Of a DNA stretch of 64,000 bases, positions 16,930 through 25,980 are shown one piece after another. Origin of the DNA: CALHVX01 sp039198065 (lineage in GTDB: Bacteria; Pseudomonadota; Gammaproteobacteria; Pseudomonadales; Azotimanducaceae). Position 1 is the stretch's first letter; every line of letters starts with the position of its first letter. The DNA is taken from contig JBCCTU010000010.1 in the NCBI GenBank assembly GCA_039198065.1, forward strand, positions 62,001 through 126,000, in the 5' to 3' direction. The translations under genes were made by a program, and so were the position numbers. The notes under the pieces were generated by a model. That model did not search any database and was not told the DNA's origin. It was given only the letters and a program-made list of their open reading frames with translations.

Positions 16930-17666
16930 GTTGGGTCTATGGCCACCATGCGGTGGCGGCCCAGCTGGCCCAGCGTCCGGAGCGGGCGCGCGTGCTCTAT
17001 CTGCAAAAGGGTCGCCGCGACCCGCGCACGAGCACCCTCGCTGAGCAGGCCCGGGCCGCCGGTGTGCGGGTCGAACTGCTCGACAAGCGGCGCCTGGACC
17101 AGCGCTGTGAAGGGTCGCACCAAGGTGTTGCGCTGGAGTGCCAGGCGGTGGCGGTGGCGACGGAAGCTGAGCTTCTGGCACGGTTGCCGAGCTTCGGACC
17201 GCGGCCACTGTTGCTGGTCCTTGATGAGATTACCGATCCCCGCAACCTCGGCGCCTGCTTGCGGTCTGCAGCCGCCGCCGGTGTGGATGCCGTGGTGCTG
17301 CCGAAGCGCGGCTCGGCACCGCTCAACGAGCTGGTGGAAAAAACCGCCGCCGGCGCGCTTGCGGAGCTTCTCATCGTAGAGGTCAGCAATCTGGCGCGCT
17401 GCCTGAGTGCGTTGAAAGACGCCGGCCTGTGGTTGTTCGGTGCTGCCGACGATGGCGCCGAAGCCTGGGATCGCGTCGACTTTGCCGTGCCCGCGGTGCT
17501 GATTCTCGGCAACGAAGCCACGGGCCTGCGCCGATTGACCCGAGAGCACTGCGATTACCTGGTCCGTATCCCCATGCAGGGTGCGGTCAGCAGCCTGAAC
17601 GTGTCGGTGGCGACCGGCGTGTTGCTGTTCGAAGCCGTGCGTCAGCGGTCGCAACGGTCGAGCTAA
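16926..17666 (+). CDS. rlmB: 23S rRNA (guanosine-2'-O-)-methyltransferase RlmB
   Basis: A 246-aa SpoU/TrmH-family SPOUT methyltransferase that should methylate the ribose of G2251 in 23S rRNA using SAM. The N-terminal substrate-binding domain begins WVYGHHAV, as in RlmB. The knot motifs are LVLDEITDPRNLGACLRSA, ILGNEATGLRR and RIPMQGAVSSLNVSVA. It starts at the ATG inside the rnr stop (4-base overlap), the standard rnr-rlmB pair. Confidence 0.96.
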   Translation: MSWVYGHHAVAAQLAQRPERARVLYLQKGRRDPRTSTLAEQARAAGVRVELLDKRRLDQRCEGSHQGVALECQAVAVATEAELLARLPSFGPRPLLLVLDEITDPRNLGACLRSAAAAGVDAVVLPKRGSAPLNELVEKTAAGALAELLIVEVSNLARCLSALKDAGLWLFGAADDGAEAWDRVDFAVPAVLILGNEATGLRRLTREHCDYLVRIPMQGAVSSLNVSVATGVLLFEAVRQRSQRSS

Positions 17667-17713
17667 CCCCCACCGCAAACGGGCCACGTTCCGTGGCCGA
17701 AAGATGACTGACC

Positions 17714-17733
17714 GATGACATAAAGATGTCATC
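17714..17733. other. Perfect 8-bp inverted repeat upstream of the choice-of-anchor I gene
   Basis: GATGACAT-AAAG-ATGTCATC is an exact inverted repeat about 100 bases before the chosen start. It has no run of T directly after it, so it may be an operator as well as a hairpin. A second hairpin, GGCCACG-TTC-CGTGGCC (17682-17698), follows rlmB and may end that transcript. Confidence 0.5.
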
Positions 17734-17830
17734 AAGGTTCTTTAGTTTCCCGCTGCTTCCGGCACCGCCGGGCTTCCTTGAAGTGAGCACAACTTTGGTT
17801 AGGCGGAAGGGACAGAGGGGGACACTCGTG

Positions 17831-19549
17831 ATGACAGGACTACGCGATGCCGTTCGGCGTACGCTGCAATGCACCGTTGTCGGCAGCACGCTGCTCGGCG
17901 CTGTAAGCGTTCAGGCTGGCAGCATTGAGCTGCTGTCGTCGTTTTCCGGCGAGGAAGACAACGGCGAGATCGTTGATTTCTCCGCCGACGGCAACACCAT
18001 CGTCAGCACGGTGGCCGGTGACTTCCAGGGCGTACAGATCCTCGAGATCGACAGCGCTGGCACCTTTAGCGAGCGCGGCGTCGTCGATCTGACCGATGCT
18101 TTCGGCAGCGAGGACGCTATTGATGGCGCGAGCTCCACGGCCCTTGATCCTGCGGGGCGTGGCATCGGTGCGGTGGCGCTTATTCCCGATGCCAACGGCA
18201 CCGAGGTCGGTAAGGTCGCGCTGTACGACTATCGACCGGGCACGCCGGATGATCAGCGCGTGCTTGCCGTCGTCGACGTTGGCTTTCATCCCGACAGCGT
18301 GGCGTTTTCTGCCGACGGTTCTCGCCTTGTGGTCGCCAACGAAGGCGAAAACACGGCCTACGGCGATGGCGTCGGGGAAAGTGGCGCGCCGGGCTCTGTG
18401 AGCGTCATCGATCTCTCCGCGGTTAGCGGCGTTGCCGACGCCATGGCGGTGACCAACGCCAACGTGACCACCGTGGATTTTCAGTCGGCGGCAAACTTCC
18501 AGGCCGGTGTGAGCATCGACGGTCTACGCAACAACACGCCGGACATCGCGACGCTTGAAACCAACATTGAGCCCGAGTTCATCAAGGTATCGGGCACCCA
18601 GGCGTTCGTGACGCTGCAGGAGGCCAACGGCGTGGCGGTGCTCGACCTCGAAACCAACACCTGGAGCAGCATTTTCAATCTCGGTACCAACGAGCAGATC
18701 GTTGATGCGTCCAATCGCGACGGCATCGACATCGTCGACCCCGTCACCGGCCTGCCGATGCCGGACAGCCTTGGGTTGTTCAGCTCCGCCGGCACGGAGT
18801 ACTTCGTTACCGCCAATGAGGGCGACTTTCATCCGGAAGATTTGGATCGGGTCAGCCGCATCGCGGGTTTAGACGTTGATGAGGTAGCGGCGAGGTTTTT
18901 GGCCGAGCTTCGAGCGCGTTACGGCGATACGCGCGCCGATGGCAGCGAACCGTTTCAGGACGAGGACAACCTCGGGCGGCTGCGGATCTCGGCGGTCGAC
19001 GGTTTGAACGCTGACGGTCAGTTTGAAGACTTCGTCATGCCCGGCACCCGCTCATTCAGCATCTGGAATGCCGAAACCGGTGAGCTGGTGTTTGATCCCG
19101 GTTCCCTTGAGCCGCTGCTGGCGCAGCTCGACCCGGCGTTTCATAACGTCAACGACGGTGACCCGATCAACGAGTTCGACGAACGCTCCGACGACAAGGG
19201 TCCTGAGCCGGAGGCGCTGGCGGTCATCGATCTCGGCGGTGCCGCCTATCTGGCGGTGGGCCTGGAGCGCCAGAACGGGCTGCTGATTTACGACATTACC
19301 GATCCGACGAATGCCGAGTTTCTTGCCTACATCAACAACGCCACTGACGGGCTCCTGGCACCGGAGAGCCTGACCTTCATCAGTCCGATGGATAGCCCGA
19401 CGGGCGAACTGCTGTTATTGGCCGGATATGAAGACAATGACGGTGCAATCGCGCTCTATTCCGTCGACGTGATCGAACCGGGCACGGCCGGTCTCCTCGG
19501 CCTCGGTGCCCTGGCTTTGCTTGCCCGTCGGTGCCAGCGCCGCACCTGA
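17831..19549 (+). CDS. Choice-of-anchor I domain protein with PEP-CTERM-like tail
   Basis: A 572-aa exported beta-propeller-like protein of the choice-of-anchor I family, related to the lipoprotein/phosphatase-associated propellers with the signatures VVANEGE, SNRDGIDIV, TANEGD and DDKGPEPEAL. A signal peptide spans about 1-30 (cleavage near VQAGS). The C-terminus EPGTAGLLGLGALALLARR plus basic residues is a PEP-CTERM-type sorting signal: a proline/glutamate motif, a hydrophobic helix and a basic end. Exosortase would recognise it. The ATG at 17831 has a GA/G-rich ribosome site; the frame is open to 17726. It sits oddly between rlmB and rpsF. The function is unknown. Confidence 0.85.
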   Translation: MTGLRDAVRRTLQCTVVGSTLLGAVSVQAGSIELLSSFSGEEDNGEIVDFSADGNTIVSTVAGDFQGVQILEIDSAGTFSERGVVDLTDAFGSEDAIDGASSTALDPAGRGIGAVALIPDANGTEVGKVALYDYRPGTPDDQRVLAVVDVGFHPDSVAFSADGSRLVVANEGENTAYGDGVGESGAPGSVSVIDLSAVSGVADAMAVTNANVTTVDFQSAANFQAGVSIDGLRNNTPDIATLETNIEPEFIKVSGTQAFVTLQEANGVAVLDLETNTWSSIFNLGTNEQIVDASNRDGIDIVDPVTGLPMPDSLGLFSSAGTEYFVTANEGDFHPEDLDRVSRIAGLDVDEVAARFLAELRARYGDTRADGSEPFQDEDNLGRLRISAVDGLNADGQFEDFVMPGTRSFSIWNAETGELVFDPGSLEPLLAQLDPAFHNVNDGDPINEFDERSDDKGPEPEALAVIDLGGAAYLAVGLERQNGLLIYDITDPTNAEFLAYINNATDGLLAPESLTFISPMDSPTGELLLLAGYEDNDGAIALYSVDVIEPGTAGLLGLGALALLARRCQRRT

Positions 19550-19559
19550 GGCCCAGCTT

Positions 19560-19581
19560 GCGGAGGCTGTTCGGCCTCCGC
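19560..19581 (+). terminator. Hairpin after the choice-of-anchor I gene
   Basis: GCGGAGGC-TGTTCG-GCCTCCGC is a perfect 8-bp stem starting 11 bases after the stop, followed by TATCCTTC. The T-tract is weak. It should separate this gene from the rpsF operon. Confidence 0.7.
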
Positions 19582-19767
19582 TATCCTTCGCGCCCCGCCA
19601 AAATGGACCAGGCTCAGTTGTGCTATGCGCGCTGGACATGGGTCCTTGCAGCGGACACTTGCTCCACGGCTGGCCGCGCTCGCAACGAGTGCTCAGATCC
19701 GGGGGCTGAGGCGTCGGGGCGAAAGGTCGCTCCAGCGCATCATCCGAAGGTAAAAAGGAGAACGCGA

Positions 19768-20208
19768 ATGCGTCATTACGAGATCGTGTTCCTCGTTCAC
19801 CCGGATCAGAGCGATCAGGTGGCAGGAATGCTCGAGCGCTATCAGGCACTGATCGAGCGCGGTGAAGGTACGGTCCACCGTACGGAAGATTGGGGTCGAC
19901 GGCAGCTCGCCTACCCGATCAATAAGATCCACAAAGCGCACTACGCGCTCATGAACATCGAGGTTAATCGAGACACGCTCGAGGAGCTCGAGAGCGCCTT
20001 CCGCTTCAACGACGCGGTACTGCGCAACATGATCATCTCCCGCAAGGCGGCCGAGGTCGGCAACTCCAAGATCTACGAGGAAGAGCTCAAGGATCAGGAG
20101 AAGGATCGCGAGCGCGAACGCCGGCGCGAGCAGGAAGCGGCCCAGCGGCGCGCAGCCTCTCAGGAGTCCAGCGAGCCGGCAGCAAGCAATGAGGAGGCCT
20201 CCGCATGA
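19768..20208 (+). CDS. rpsF: 30S ribosomal protein S6
   Basis: A 146-aa S6 protein of the small ribosomal subunit, which binds 16S rRNA as a heterodimer with S18. It starts MRHYEIVFLVHPDQSDQV, with RREDWGRRQLAYPI-type sequence near residue 40. It is longer than usual owing to a charged, low-complexity tail after residue 105 (runs of E, R, Q and A), like the glutamate-rich tail of E. coli S6. The ATG at 19768 has AAGGAG upstream. Its stop overlaps the rpsR start. S6-S18 commonly bind their own leader, which here is the 190 bases before the start. Confidence 0.96.
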   Translation: MRHYEIVFLVHPDQSDQVAGMLERYQALIERGEGTVHRTEDWGRRQLAYPINKIHKAHYALMNIEVNRDTLEELESAFRFNDAVLRNMIISRKAAEVGNSKIYEEELKDQEKDRERERRREQEAAQRRAASQESSEPAASNEEASA

Positions 20209-20429
20209 GCCGTCGTTTCGGTCGCCGCAAGTTCCAGCGGGTAAACGTCAACCTCGACGAAATCGATTACAAAGACCTTGAGCTGCTCAAGCAGTTCGTT
20301 ACCGAAACCGGCAAGATTGTCCCGAGCCGCATCACGGGATCGAGCGCGCAGTTTCAGCGCCGGCTTGCGAAAGAAGTTAAGCGGGCGCGGTATCTGGCGT
20401 TGTTGCCCTACAGCGACGCACACGATTAA
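20205..20429 (+). CDS. rpsR: 30S ribosomal protein S18
   Basis: A 74-aa basic protein, S18, the S6 partner on the platform of the 30S subunit. The core IDYKDLELLKQFVTETGKI and the rRNA-binding end PSRITGSSAQFQRRLAKEV are characteristic. The ATGA overlap with rpsF couples their translation at equal stoichiometry. Confidence 0.97.
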   Translation: MSRRFGRRKFQRVNVNLDEIDYKDLELLKQFVTETGKIVPSRITGSSAQFQRRLAKEVKRARYLALLPYSDAHD

Positions 20430-20440
20430 AGGAGCCAGCG

Positions 20441-20887
20441 ATGAACGTCATTCTCCTAGAGCGAATGGGCAAACTCGGTGATCTCGGTGACGAGGTTGCG
20501 GTCAAAGGCGGTTTTGCACGCAATTTTCTGATCCCTCAGGGGAAAGCCGTGCGGGCTACGAAATCCAACCGCGAGTCCTTTGAGGCACGGCGCGTGGAGC
20601 TGGAAAAGGCCGCTGCAGATAAGCTGACTCAGGCGAAAGGCCGGGCTTCGGAACTCGAAGGCAAGACCCTCACGATCATGGTCAAAGCCGGCGACGAAGG
20701 GAAACTCTACGGTTCCGTGGGTACCCAGGACATCGCCGAGGCGTTGACCGCTCGTGTCGCACCCGTCGAGCGATCCGAAGTTCGATTACCAGAAGGTGCC
20801 ATTCGCCAGACCGGTGAGTACGAAGTGGACGTCCAGCTCCACACCGACGTCACTGTTGCCGTCCAGGTCGCCGTCGTCGGCGAGTAA
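20441..20887 (+). CDS. rplI: 50S ribosomal protein L9
   Basis: A 148-aa L9, which binds 23S rRNA near the L1 stalk. The N-terminal domain MNVILLERMGKLGDLGDEV and GGFARNFLIPQGKA are conserved, followed by the long connecting helix and the C-terminal domain. It begins 11 bases after rpsR with GGAG upstream, in the usual operon order. Confidence 0.97.
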   Translation: MNVILLERMGKLGDLGDEVAVKGGFARNFLIPQGKAVRATKSNRESFEARRVELEKAAADKLTQAKGRASELEGKTLTIMVKAGDEGKLYGSVGTQDIAEALTARVAPVERSEVRLPEGAIRQTGEYEVDVQLHTDVTVAVQVAVVGE

Positions 20888-20900
20888 TGGTCCTGTCGAT

Positions 20901-20923
20901 CGGGCCCCGGTTCCTGGGGCCCG
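20901..20923 (+). terminator. Hairpin after rplI
   Basis: CGGGCCCC / GGGGCCCG form an 8-bp stem with a 7-base loop, 13 bases after the rplI stop. No T-tract follows, so full termination is uncertain and read-through into dnaB is possible. Confidence 0.55.
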
Positions 20924-21078
20924 CGTCTCACCTCCATCGCTTCCTGACTTCCAAGGCTAACGCCCGTCGCTGAGGGCATCTTCTGGCGCACACGTTTTCC
21001 ACACCGTTTTCCGTTGCGGTTGGCCCGCGTGCCGTGCAGTCTGTGTTCCCCCTGCAGTAACTCCGGTCCGCGCTCCTT

Positions 21079-22653
21079 ATGTCTGAACCGCCGTTGGAAC
21101 CCGACGAGCCGACCACCTCCTCGGTACCTCCCGTTGACGCTGAGCCAGCGGAGCACGCCACCGACGAACCCCTCTCGACCGACGCCGACGCCCCGCCCAT
21201 GGACGCCTACGGCGATGCCGATCGCGCCGGTTACGACGAACCGATCGAGCCCTTAGGCGAGGGCTTGTCGCGGCCGGTTACGCTGGAGTCGCTGAAGCAG
21301 GTACCCCACTCCGTTGAGGCCGAGCAGTCGGTCCTCGGCGGACTGATGATGGACCCCAACGCGTGGTACAAAATTTCCGACAAGGTGGCGGCGGAAGACT
21401 TTTACCGGGATCGACATCAGCGGGTCTTCGAGGCCATGCAACTGCTGTCGGAGACCAATCAACAGCTTGACCCGGTGACGATCAAAGAAAAGCTCGTCAC
21501 CCTCGGTACGCTGCAGAAGGCGGGCGGCATCGGTTACCTCATGGAGCTCTACGAGGCGACGCCGGGGGTGTCTAACATCGAAGCCTACGCCCAGATCGTG
21601 CGAGACCGGGCCACGCTGCGACGCTTAATTTCCACCGCGCAAGCGATTGCCGATCGCGCCTTTCGACCGGACGGCCTGTCCAGTGACGAACTGCTGGCGC
21701 AGGCGGAGAACCAGATTTTCCAGATCGCCGAGGGACGTCTCAAAGAAGATGGGCCGAAGCAGGTCGCGCCGCTCCTTAAACTCACCGTCAAGCGGGTGCA
21801 GGAACTGGCTGACTCCGGCTCCCGGATCACGGGGCTGCCCACGGGCTTCAGTGACCTTGACGACAAGACCGCCGGCCTGCAGCGCTCTGATCTCGTAATC
21901 GTGGCAGGTCGCCCGTCTATGGGAAAAACCTCCTTTGCCATGAACCTGGTCGAAGAAGCGGTCATGAACAAGGCGCAGGACGGCGCGGTGCTGGTGTTCA
22001 GCCTTGAGATGCCGGCCGATCTGCTGCTGCTGCGCATGGTGTCGTCGCTCGGGCGCATTGATCAGACGCGCCTGCGTACCGGCGAGCTTAAGGATCAGGA
22101 ATGGGACGGCTTCACCAGCGCCGTGGCGCAGCTGCGCGATCGTCCGCTCTTCATCGACGACTCCCCCAATTTGTCACCGAACGATCTGCGGGCTCGGGCG
22201 CACCGGGTGCGGCGCGAGCAGGACGGTAAGCTCAAGCTGATCATGGTGGATTACCTGCAGCTTATGCGCGGCAGCGGGCAGGTCGATAATCGCACCGGCG
22301 AAATCTCGGAAATTTCGCGGTCGCTCAAGGCGCTGGCAAAAGAGATGGGGTGCCCGGTCATCGCGCTGTCGCAGCTGAACCGGGCCCTGGAAAACCGCAC
22401 CGATCGCCGGCCGGTCATGGCAGACCTGCGGGAGTCGGGCGCCATCGAGCAGGACGCGGACGTGATTCTCTTCATCTATCGCGATGAGGTGTACAACGAA
22501 GAGTCGCCGGACAAGGGCGTGGCCGAGATCATCATTGGTAAGCAGCGAAACGGACCCACGGGCACGGTGAAGCTTGCCTTCCTCGGCCACCTCACCAAGT
22601 TCGAAAACCTTGCCCCGAGCCGCTACGACAGCAGCGGCTACCCGACGCACTAG
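21079..22653 (+). CDS. dnaB: Replicative DNA helicase DnaB
   Basis: A 524-aa hexameric replicative helicase that unwinds the fork 5'-3' and recruits DnaG. The core starts at about residue 75 with PHSVEAEQSVLGGLMMD. The Walker A is GRPSMGKTSFAMN, Walker B is LIMVDYLQLM, and the later motifs are ALSQLNRALENR and DLRESGAIEQDAD. A roughly 75-residue acidic, proline-rich N-terminal extension is unusual, so an internal start such as the ATG at 21199 cannot be ruled out. No intein is present. radA follows after 57 bases. Confidence 0.95.
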   Translation: MSEPPLEPDEPTTSSVPPVDAEPAEHATDEPLSTDADAPPMDAYGDADRAGYDEPIEPLGEGLSRPVTLESLKQVPHSVEAEQSVLGGLMMDPNAWYKISDKVAAEDFYRDRHQRVFEAMQLLSETNQQLDPVTIKEKLVTLGTLQKAGGIGYLMELYEATPGVSNIEAYAQIVRDRATLRRLISTAQAIADRAFRPDGLSSDELLAQAENQIFQIAEGRLKEDGPKQVAPLLKLTVKRVQELADSGSRITGLPTGFSDLDDKTAGLQRSDLVIVAGRPSMGKTSFAMNLVEEAVMNKAQDGAVLVFSLEMPADLLLLRMVSSLGRIDQTRLRTGELKDQEWDGFTSAVAQLRDRPLFIDDSPNLSPNDLRARAHRVRREQDGKLKLIMVDYLQLMRGSGQVDNRTGEISEISRSLKALAKEMGCPVIALSQLNRALENRTDRRPVMADLRESGAIEQDADVILFIYRDEVYNEESPDKGVAEIIIGKQRNGPTGTVKLAFLGHLTKFENLAPSRYDSSGYPTH

Positions 22654-22710
22654 CGTTGGTGTTGTTGTAGTTAGAGAAGCGCAAGAGACAAACCAGGAAC
22701 ACAGCAGACC

Positions 22711-24111
22711 GTGGCGCCGGCAAAAGCTAAGAAAAAGACGCGCACCGCGTTCGTGTGTACAGAATGCGGTAGCGAGCACGCCAAGTGGCAGGGCCAGTGT
22801 CAGAGCTGCGGCGAATGGAACACGCTGACACAGATTACCGTCGGCCCGGTGCGCGAGACCGGTGCCGTGGGCTTCGCCGGTGTGCGACCGCAGGCCAGCG
22901 TCCTCGGCTCCGTCAAGGCGGAGGTTGCCGATCGCATACCCACGGGCTTCGGTGAGCTCGACCGCGTACTTGGTGGTGGACTCGTTCCCGGCTCCGTCGT
23001 GCTCATGGGGGGTGATCCCGGCGCCGGCAAGAGCACGCTGTTGCTGCAAGTCAGCGCACGGCTCGCCGCGCAGTTTGCGGCAGGGGCTGACGAGACCGGC
23101 GTGCTGTACGTGACCGGGGAAGAGAGCCTGGCCCAGCTCAAGCTGCGGGCGGAACGGCTCGAACTTCCCGTTGACCGCTTGCAGGTGGCCGCCGAGACCC
23201 GCGGTGAGATCATTGGCACGTTGGTTGAAGATCTTAAGCCTCGGGTGCTGGTCGTAGACTCGATTCAGGTGATGCAGCTCGAAGCCCTCGACAGTACGCC
23301 GGGAACGGTGTCCCAGGTCCGAGAGACCGCCGCCTACTTCACCCGCCTCGCCAAGCAAACGGACACGGTGGTCATACTCGTCGGTCACGTCACTAAAGAA
23401 GGCAATCTGGCGGGCCCTAAGGTGCTCGAGCACATGATCGACTGCTTCATGATGCTCGACAGTCCTGCGGCAAGCCGCTATCGCACACTGCGCGGGCAGA
23501 AGAATCGCTTCGGCGCAATCAACGAACTCGGCGTGTTTGCCATGACCGAGCTCGGCATGAAGGAGGTTACGAACCCGTCGGCGATCTTTCTTCAGCGCGG
23601 CGAGTTGGATGCCCCCGGGAGCCTGGTGACCGTAACCTGGGAAGGCACCCGGCCCTTGCTGGTCGAGCTGCAGGCGCTTGTTGATCAGGCGCAAACGGGC
23701 TACCCAAAGCGTGTCGCCGTGGGCTTAGATCAACAGCGCCTGGCCATGCACCTTGCGGTGTTGCATCGCCACTGCGGCATAACCCTTGCCGATCAGGACG
23801 TGTTCGCCAACGTCGTGGGCGGCGTGCGCATCACGGAAACCGGTGCCGACCTCGCAACCCTGCTGGCGGTGCTGTCGTCGTTTCGCAACCGCGCCCTACC
23901 GCGCGATCTCATCGTCTTTGGCGAACTCGGGCTCACGGGCGAGCTGCGGCCTGTGGCGAACGGCCAGGCGCGGCTTGCGGAGGCGCGCAAGCATGGGTTT
24001 CGTCGCGCCATCCTGCCGTTCGCGAATCGACCGAAGGGCGTTATGGATGGCATGACCGTGCACGGTGTGCGCAACCTGGCGAGTGCGCTGGATGTGATCG
24101 ATGGGTTTTAG
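22711..24111 (+). CDS. radA: DNA repair protein RadA
   Basis: A 466-aa RadA/Sms, a RecA-like ATPase that promotes branch migration in recombinational repair. Features in order are the N-terminal zinc finger (CTECGSEHAKWQGQCQSC), Walker A GGDPGAGKST, the signature RGQKNRFGAINELGVF (KNRFG), and the C-terminal Lon-protease-like domain. The start is GTG at 22711. It converges with ettA, with 9 bases between the stops. Confidence 0.95.
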   Translation: MAPAKAKKKTRTAFVCTECGSEHAKWQGQCQSCGEWNTLTQITVGPVRETGAVGFAGVRPQASVLGSVKAEVADRIPTGFGELDRVLGGGLVPGSVVLMGGDPGAGKSTLLLQVSARLAAQFAAGADETGVLYVTGEESLAQLKLRAERLELPVDRLQVAAETRGEIIGTLVEDLKPRVLVVDSIQVMQLEALDSTPGTVSQVRETAAYFTRLAKQTDTVVILVGHVTKEGNLAGPKVLEHMIDCFMMLDSPAASRYRTLRGQKNRFGAINELGVFAMTELGMKEVTNPSAIFLQRGELDAPGSLVTVTWEGTRPLLVELQALVDQAQTGYPKRVAVGLDQQRLAMHLAVLHRHCGITLADQDVFANVVGGVRITETGADLATLLAVLSSFRNRALPRDLIVFGELGLTGELRPVANGQARLAEARKHGFRRAILPFANRPKGVMDGMTVHGVRNLASALDVIDGF

Positions 24112-24120
24112 CGCGCGGGC

Positions 24121-25800
24121 TCAGCCGCGCGTGATGGGCTTGTACTGAACCCGCTTGGGGGCCGCGTCCGTTGACTCACCGAGCCGCTTACGGCGATCTT
24201 TTTCGTAGTCGCTGAAGTTGCCTTCGAACCACTCGACCTGGCTGTCGCCTTCGAACGCCAGGATGTGCGTGGCGATGCGATCGAGGAACCAGCGGTCGTG
24301 CGAAATCACCAGCACCGTGCCGGGGAAGTTGAGTACCGCTTCCTCGAGGGCGCGCAGTGTTTCGACGTCGAGGTCGTTGGTCGGTTCGTCGAGCAACAGC
24401 ACGTTGGCGCCCTGGCGCAGCAGTTTGGCGAGATGCACACGGTTGCGTTCCCCGCCGGATAGATCGCCGACCCGCTTCTGCTGATCCGGACCTTTGAAGT
24501 TGAAGCGCGAGACGTAGGCCCGGGAGGCGATTTCGTATTTGCCGACCTGGATCGTGTCGAGTCCGTCGGAGACTTCTTCCCAGACGTTCTTGCTGCCGTC
24601 TAAGGTGTCGCGGCTCTGATCCACGTAGGCAAGCTCGACGGTGTCGCCGAGTTCGACAGTGCCCGTATCCGGCTGCTCCTGACCGGTGAGCATGCGGAAA
24701 AACGTCGACTTACCGGCGCCGTTGCCGCCAATGATGCCGACGATGGCGCCCTTCGGAATGGAGCAGCTCAAGTTGTCGATGAGCAGCCGATCCTCGAACC
24801 CTTTGCTGACGCCCTTGACCTCGATGACCTTGTCGCCGAGCCGTTCACCGGGCGGTATGTAGAGCTCGGCGGTTTCGTTGCGGGCCTGGGTTTCCTTGGA
24901 TTGCAATTCCTCGAAGCGTGCCAGGCGCGCTTTGCTCTTGGCCTGTCGGCCTTTGGGGTTTGCGCGCACCCATTCGAGTTCGGATTTGATGGCGCGGGCC
25001 CGCGCTTTCTCCTGCGACGCTTCCTGCTCCAGTCGCTTGTCCTTGGCGTCGAGCCAGGTTGAATAGTTGCCTTCAAAGGGAATGCCGCGGCCGCGATCCA
25101 GTTCGAGGATCCAGCCGGCGACGTTGTCGAGGAAGTAGCGATCGTGCGTCACGGCAACGACGGTGCCGCCGAACTCGTCGAGAAAGCGCTCCAGCCAGCC
25201 GACGCTTTCGGCATCGAGATGGTTGGTCGGCTCGTCGAGCAGGAGCATGTCCGGGTTCGACAGCAGCAGCGCGCATAAAGCGACGCGGCGCCGTTCACCG
25301 CCGGACAGGTGCTTCACCGGCGTGTCCCAGGGCGGCAAGCGCAGGGCGTCGGCGGCGATTTCCAGCGTGCGGTCGATGTCCCAGCCGTTGGCGGCGTCGA
25401 TTGCCGTCTGCAGCTCGCCCTGGCGCTCGAGGAGGGCGTTCATTTCGTCCTCCTCCATGGGCTCGGCGAACTTCTCGGAAATCTCGTTGAACTCCTTCAG
25501 TAGCCCGACGGTCTCGGCGACGCCTTGCTCAACGTTTTCACGGACGGTCTTGTCGTCCTCGAGGGCAGGCTCCTGCGGCAGGTAGCCGACGTTGATGTCC
25601 TTCTGAGGCCGCGCTTCGCCGTCGAACTCCCGGTCGACGCCGGCCATGATCCGCAGCAGGCTCGACTTACCGGACCCGTTCAGGCCCAGCACGCCGATCT
25701 TGGCGCCGGGAAAAAACGACAGGGAGATGTTCTCGAGAATGGTGCGCTTCGGGGGTACGGTTTTGGATACCCCCTGCATGGTGTACACGTATTGAGCCAC
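24121..25800 (-). CDS. ettA: Energy-dependent translational throttle protein EttA (ABC-F)
   Basis: A 559-aa ABC-F protein that binds the ribosomal E-site and gates elongation according to ATP/ADP. It has two ABC cassettes (GLNGSGKSS near residue 40 and GGNGAGKST near 360), each with LSGGERRR or LSGGERNR signatures, and a P-site tRNA-interaction linker between them. The GTG at 25800 gives VAQYVYTMQGVSKTVPPKR, aligned with the E. coli start. An upstream frame to 25998 is repeat-derived and rejected. No transmembrane domain is present, as expected for ABC-F. Confidence 0.95.
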   Translation of the reverse strand: MAQYVYTMQGVSKTVPPKRTILENISLSFFPGAKIGVLGLNGSGKSSLLRIMAGVDREFDGEARPQKDINVGYLPQEPALEDDKTVRENVEQGVAETVGLLKEFNEISEKFAEPMEEDEMNALLERQGELQTAIDAANGWDIDRTLEIAADALRLPPWDTPVKHLSGGERRRVALCALLLSNPDMLLLDEPTNHLDAESVGWLERFLDEFGGTVVAVTHDRYFLDNVAGWILELDRGRGIPFEGNYSTWLDAKDKRLEQEASQEKARARAIKSELEWVRANPKGRQAKSKARLARFEELQSKETQARNETAELYIPPGERLGDKVIEVKGVSKGFEDRLLIDNLSCSIPKGAIVGIIGGNGAGKSTFFRMLTGQEQPDTGTVELGDTVELAYVDQSRDTLDGSKNVWEEVSDGLDTIQVGKYEIASRAYVSRFNFKGPDQQKRVGDLSGGERNRVHLAKLLRQGANVLLLDEPTNDLDVETLRALEEAVLNFPGTVLVISHDRWFLDRIATHILAFEGDSQVEWFEGNFSDYEKDRRKRLGESTDAAPKRVQYKPITRG

Positions 25801-25878
25801 GCGCTGTCCGTCCGTTTCGCGGGGCCGCAACCCTAACCAAAGCGGTGCGGTCACGCCACTGATCCTGCGCTCTTGTGA

Positions 25879-25923
25879 GGGGTGCGGGGACGCGGGGACG
25901 CGGGGACGCGGGGAGGCGGGGAG
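25879..25923 (+). repeat. 8-bp tandem repeat with six GGGG runs (G-quadruplex motif)
   Basis: Five 8-bp units, three GCGGGGAC and two GCGGGGAG, run from 25884 to 25923, preceded by another GGGG at 25879. Six runs of four G separated by 3-4 bases fit the classic G-quadruplex pattern on the plus strand. It lies in the divergent ettA/DUF3291 region, 57 bases before the DUF3291 start, on that gene's sense strand. Confidence 0.9.
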
Positions 25924-25980
25924 AGCGGGCGTGTGCCGAGTACGAGAGTACGCTGCTACCAACGGAACCCGGGAGCGCCC

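Noticed and set aside
22174..23694. Long open frame (506 codons) on the minus strand
   Set aside because: It lies opposite the 3' end of dnaB and most of radA, both certain. Its translation shows no family and is explained by GC-rich codon structure.
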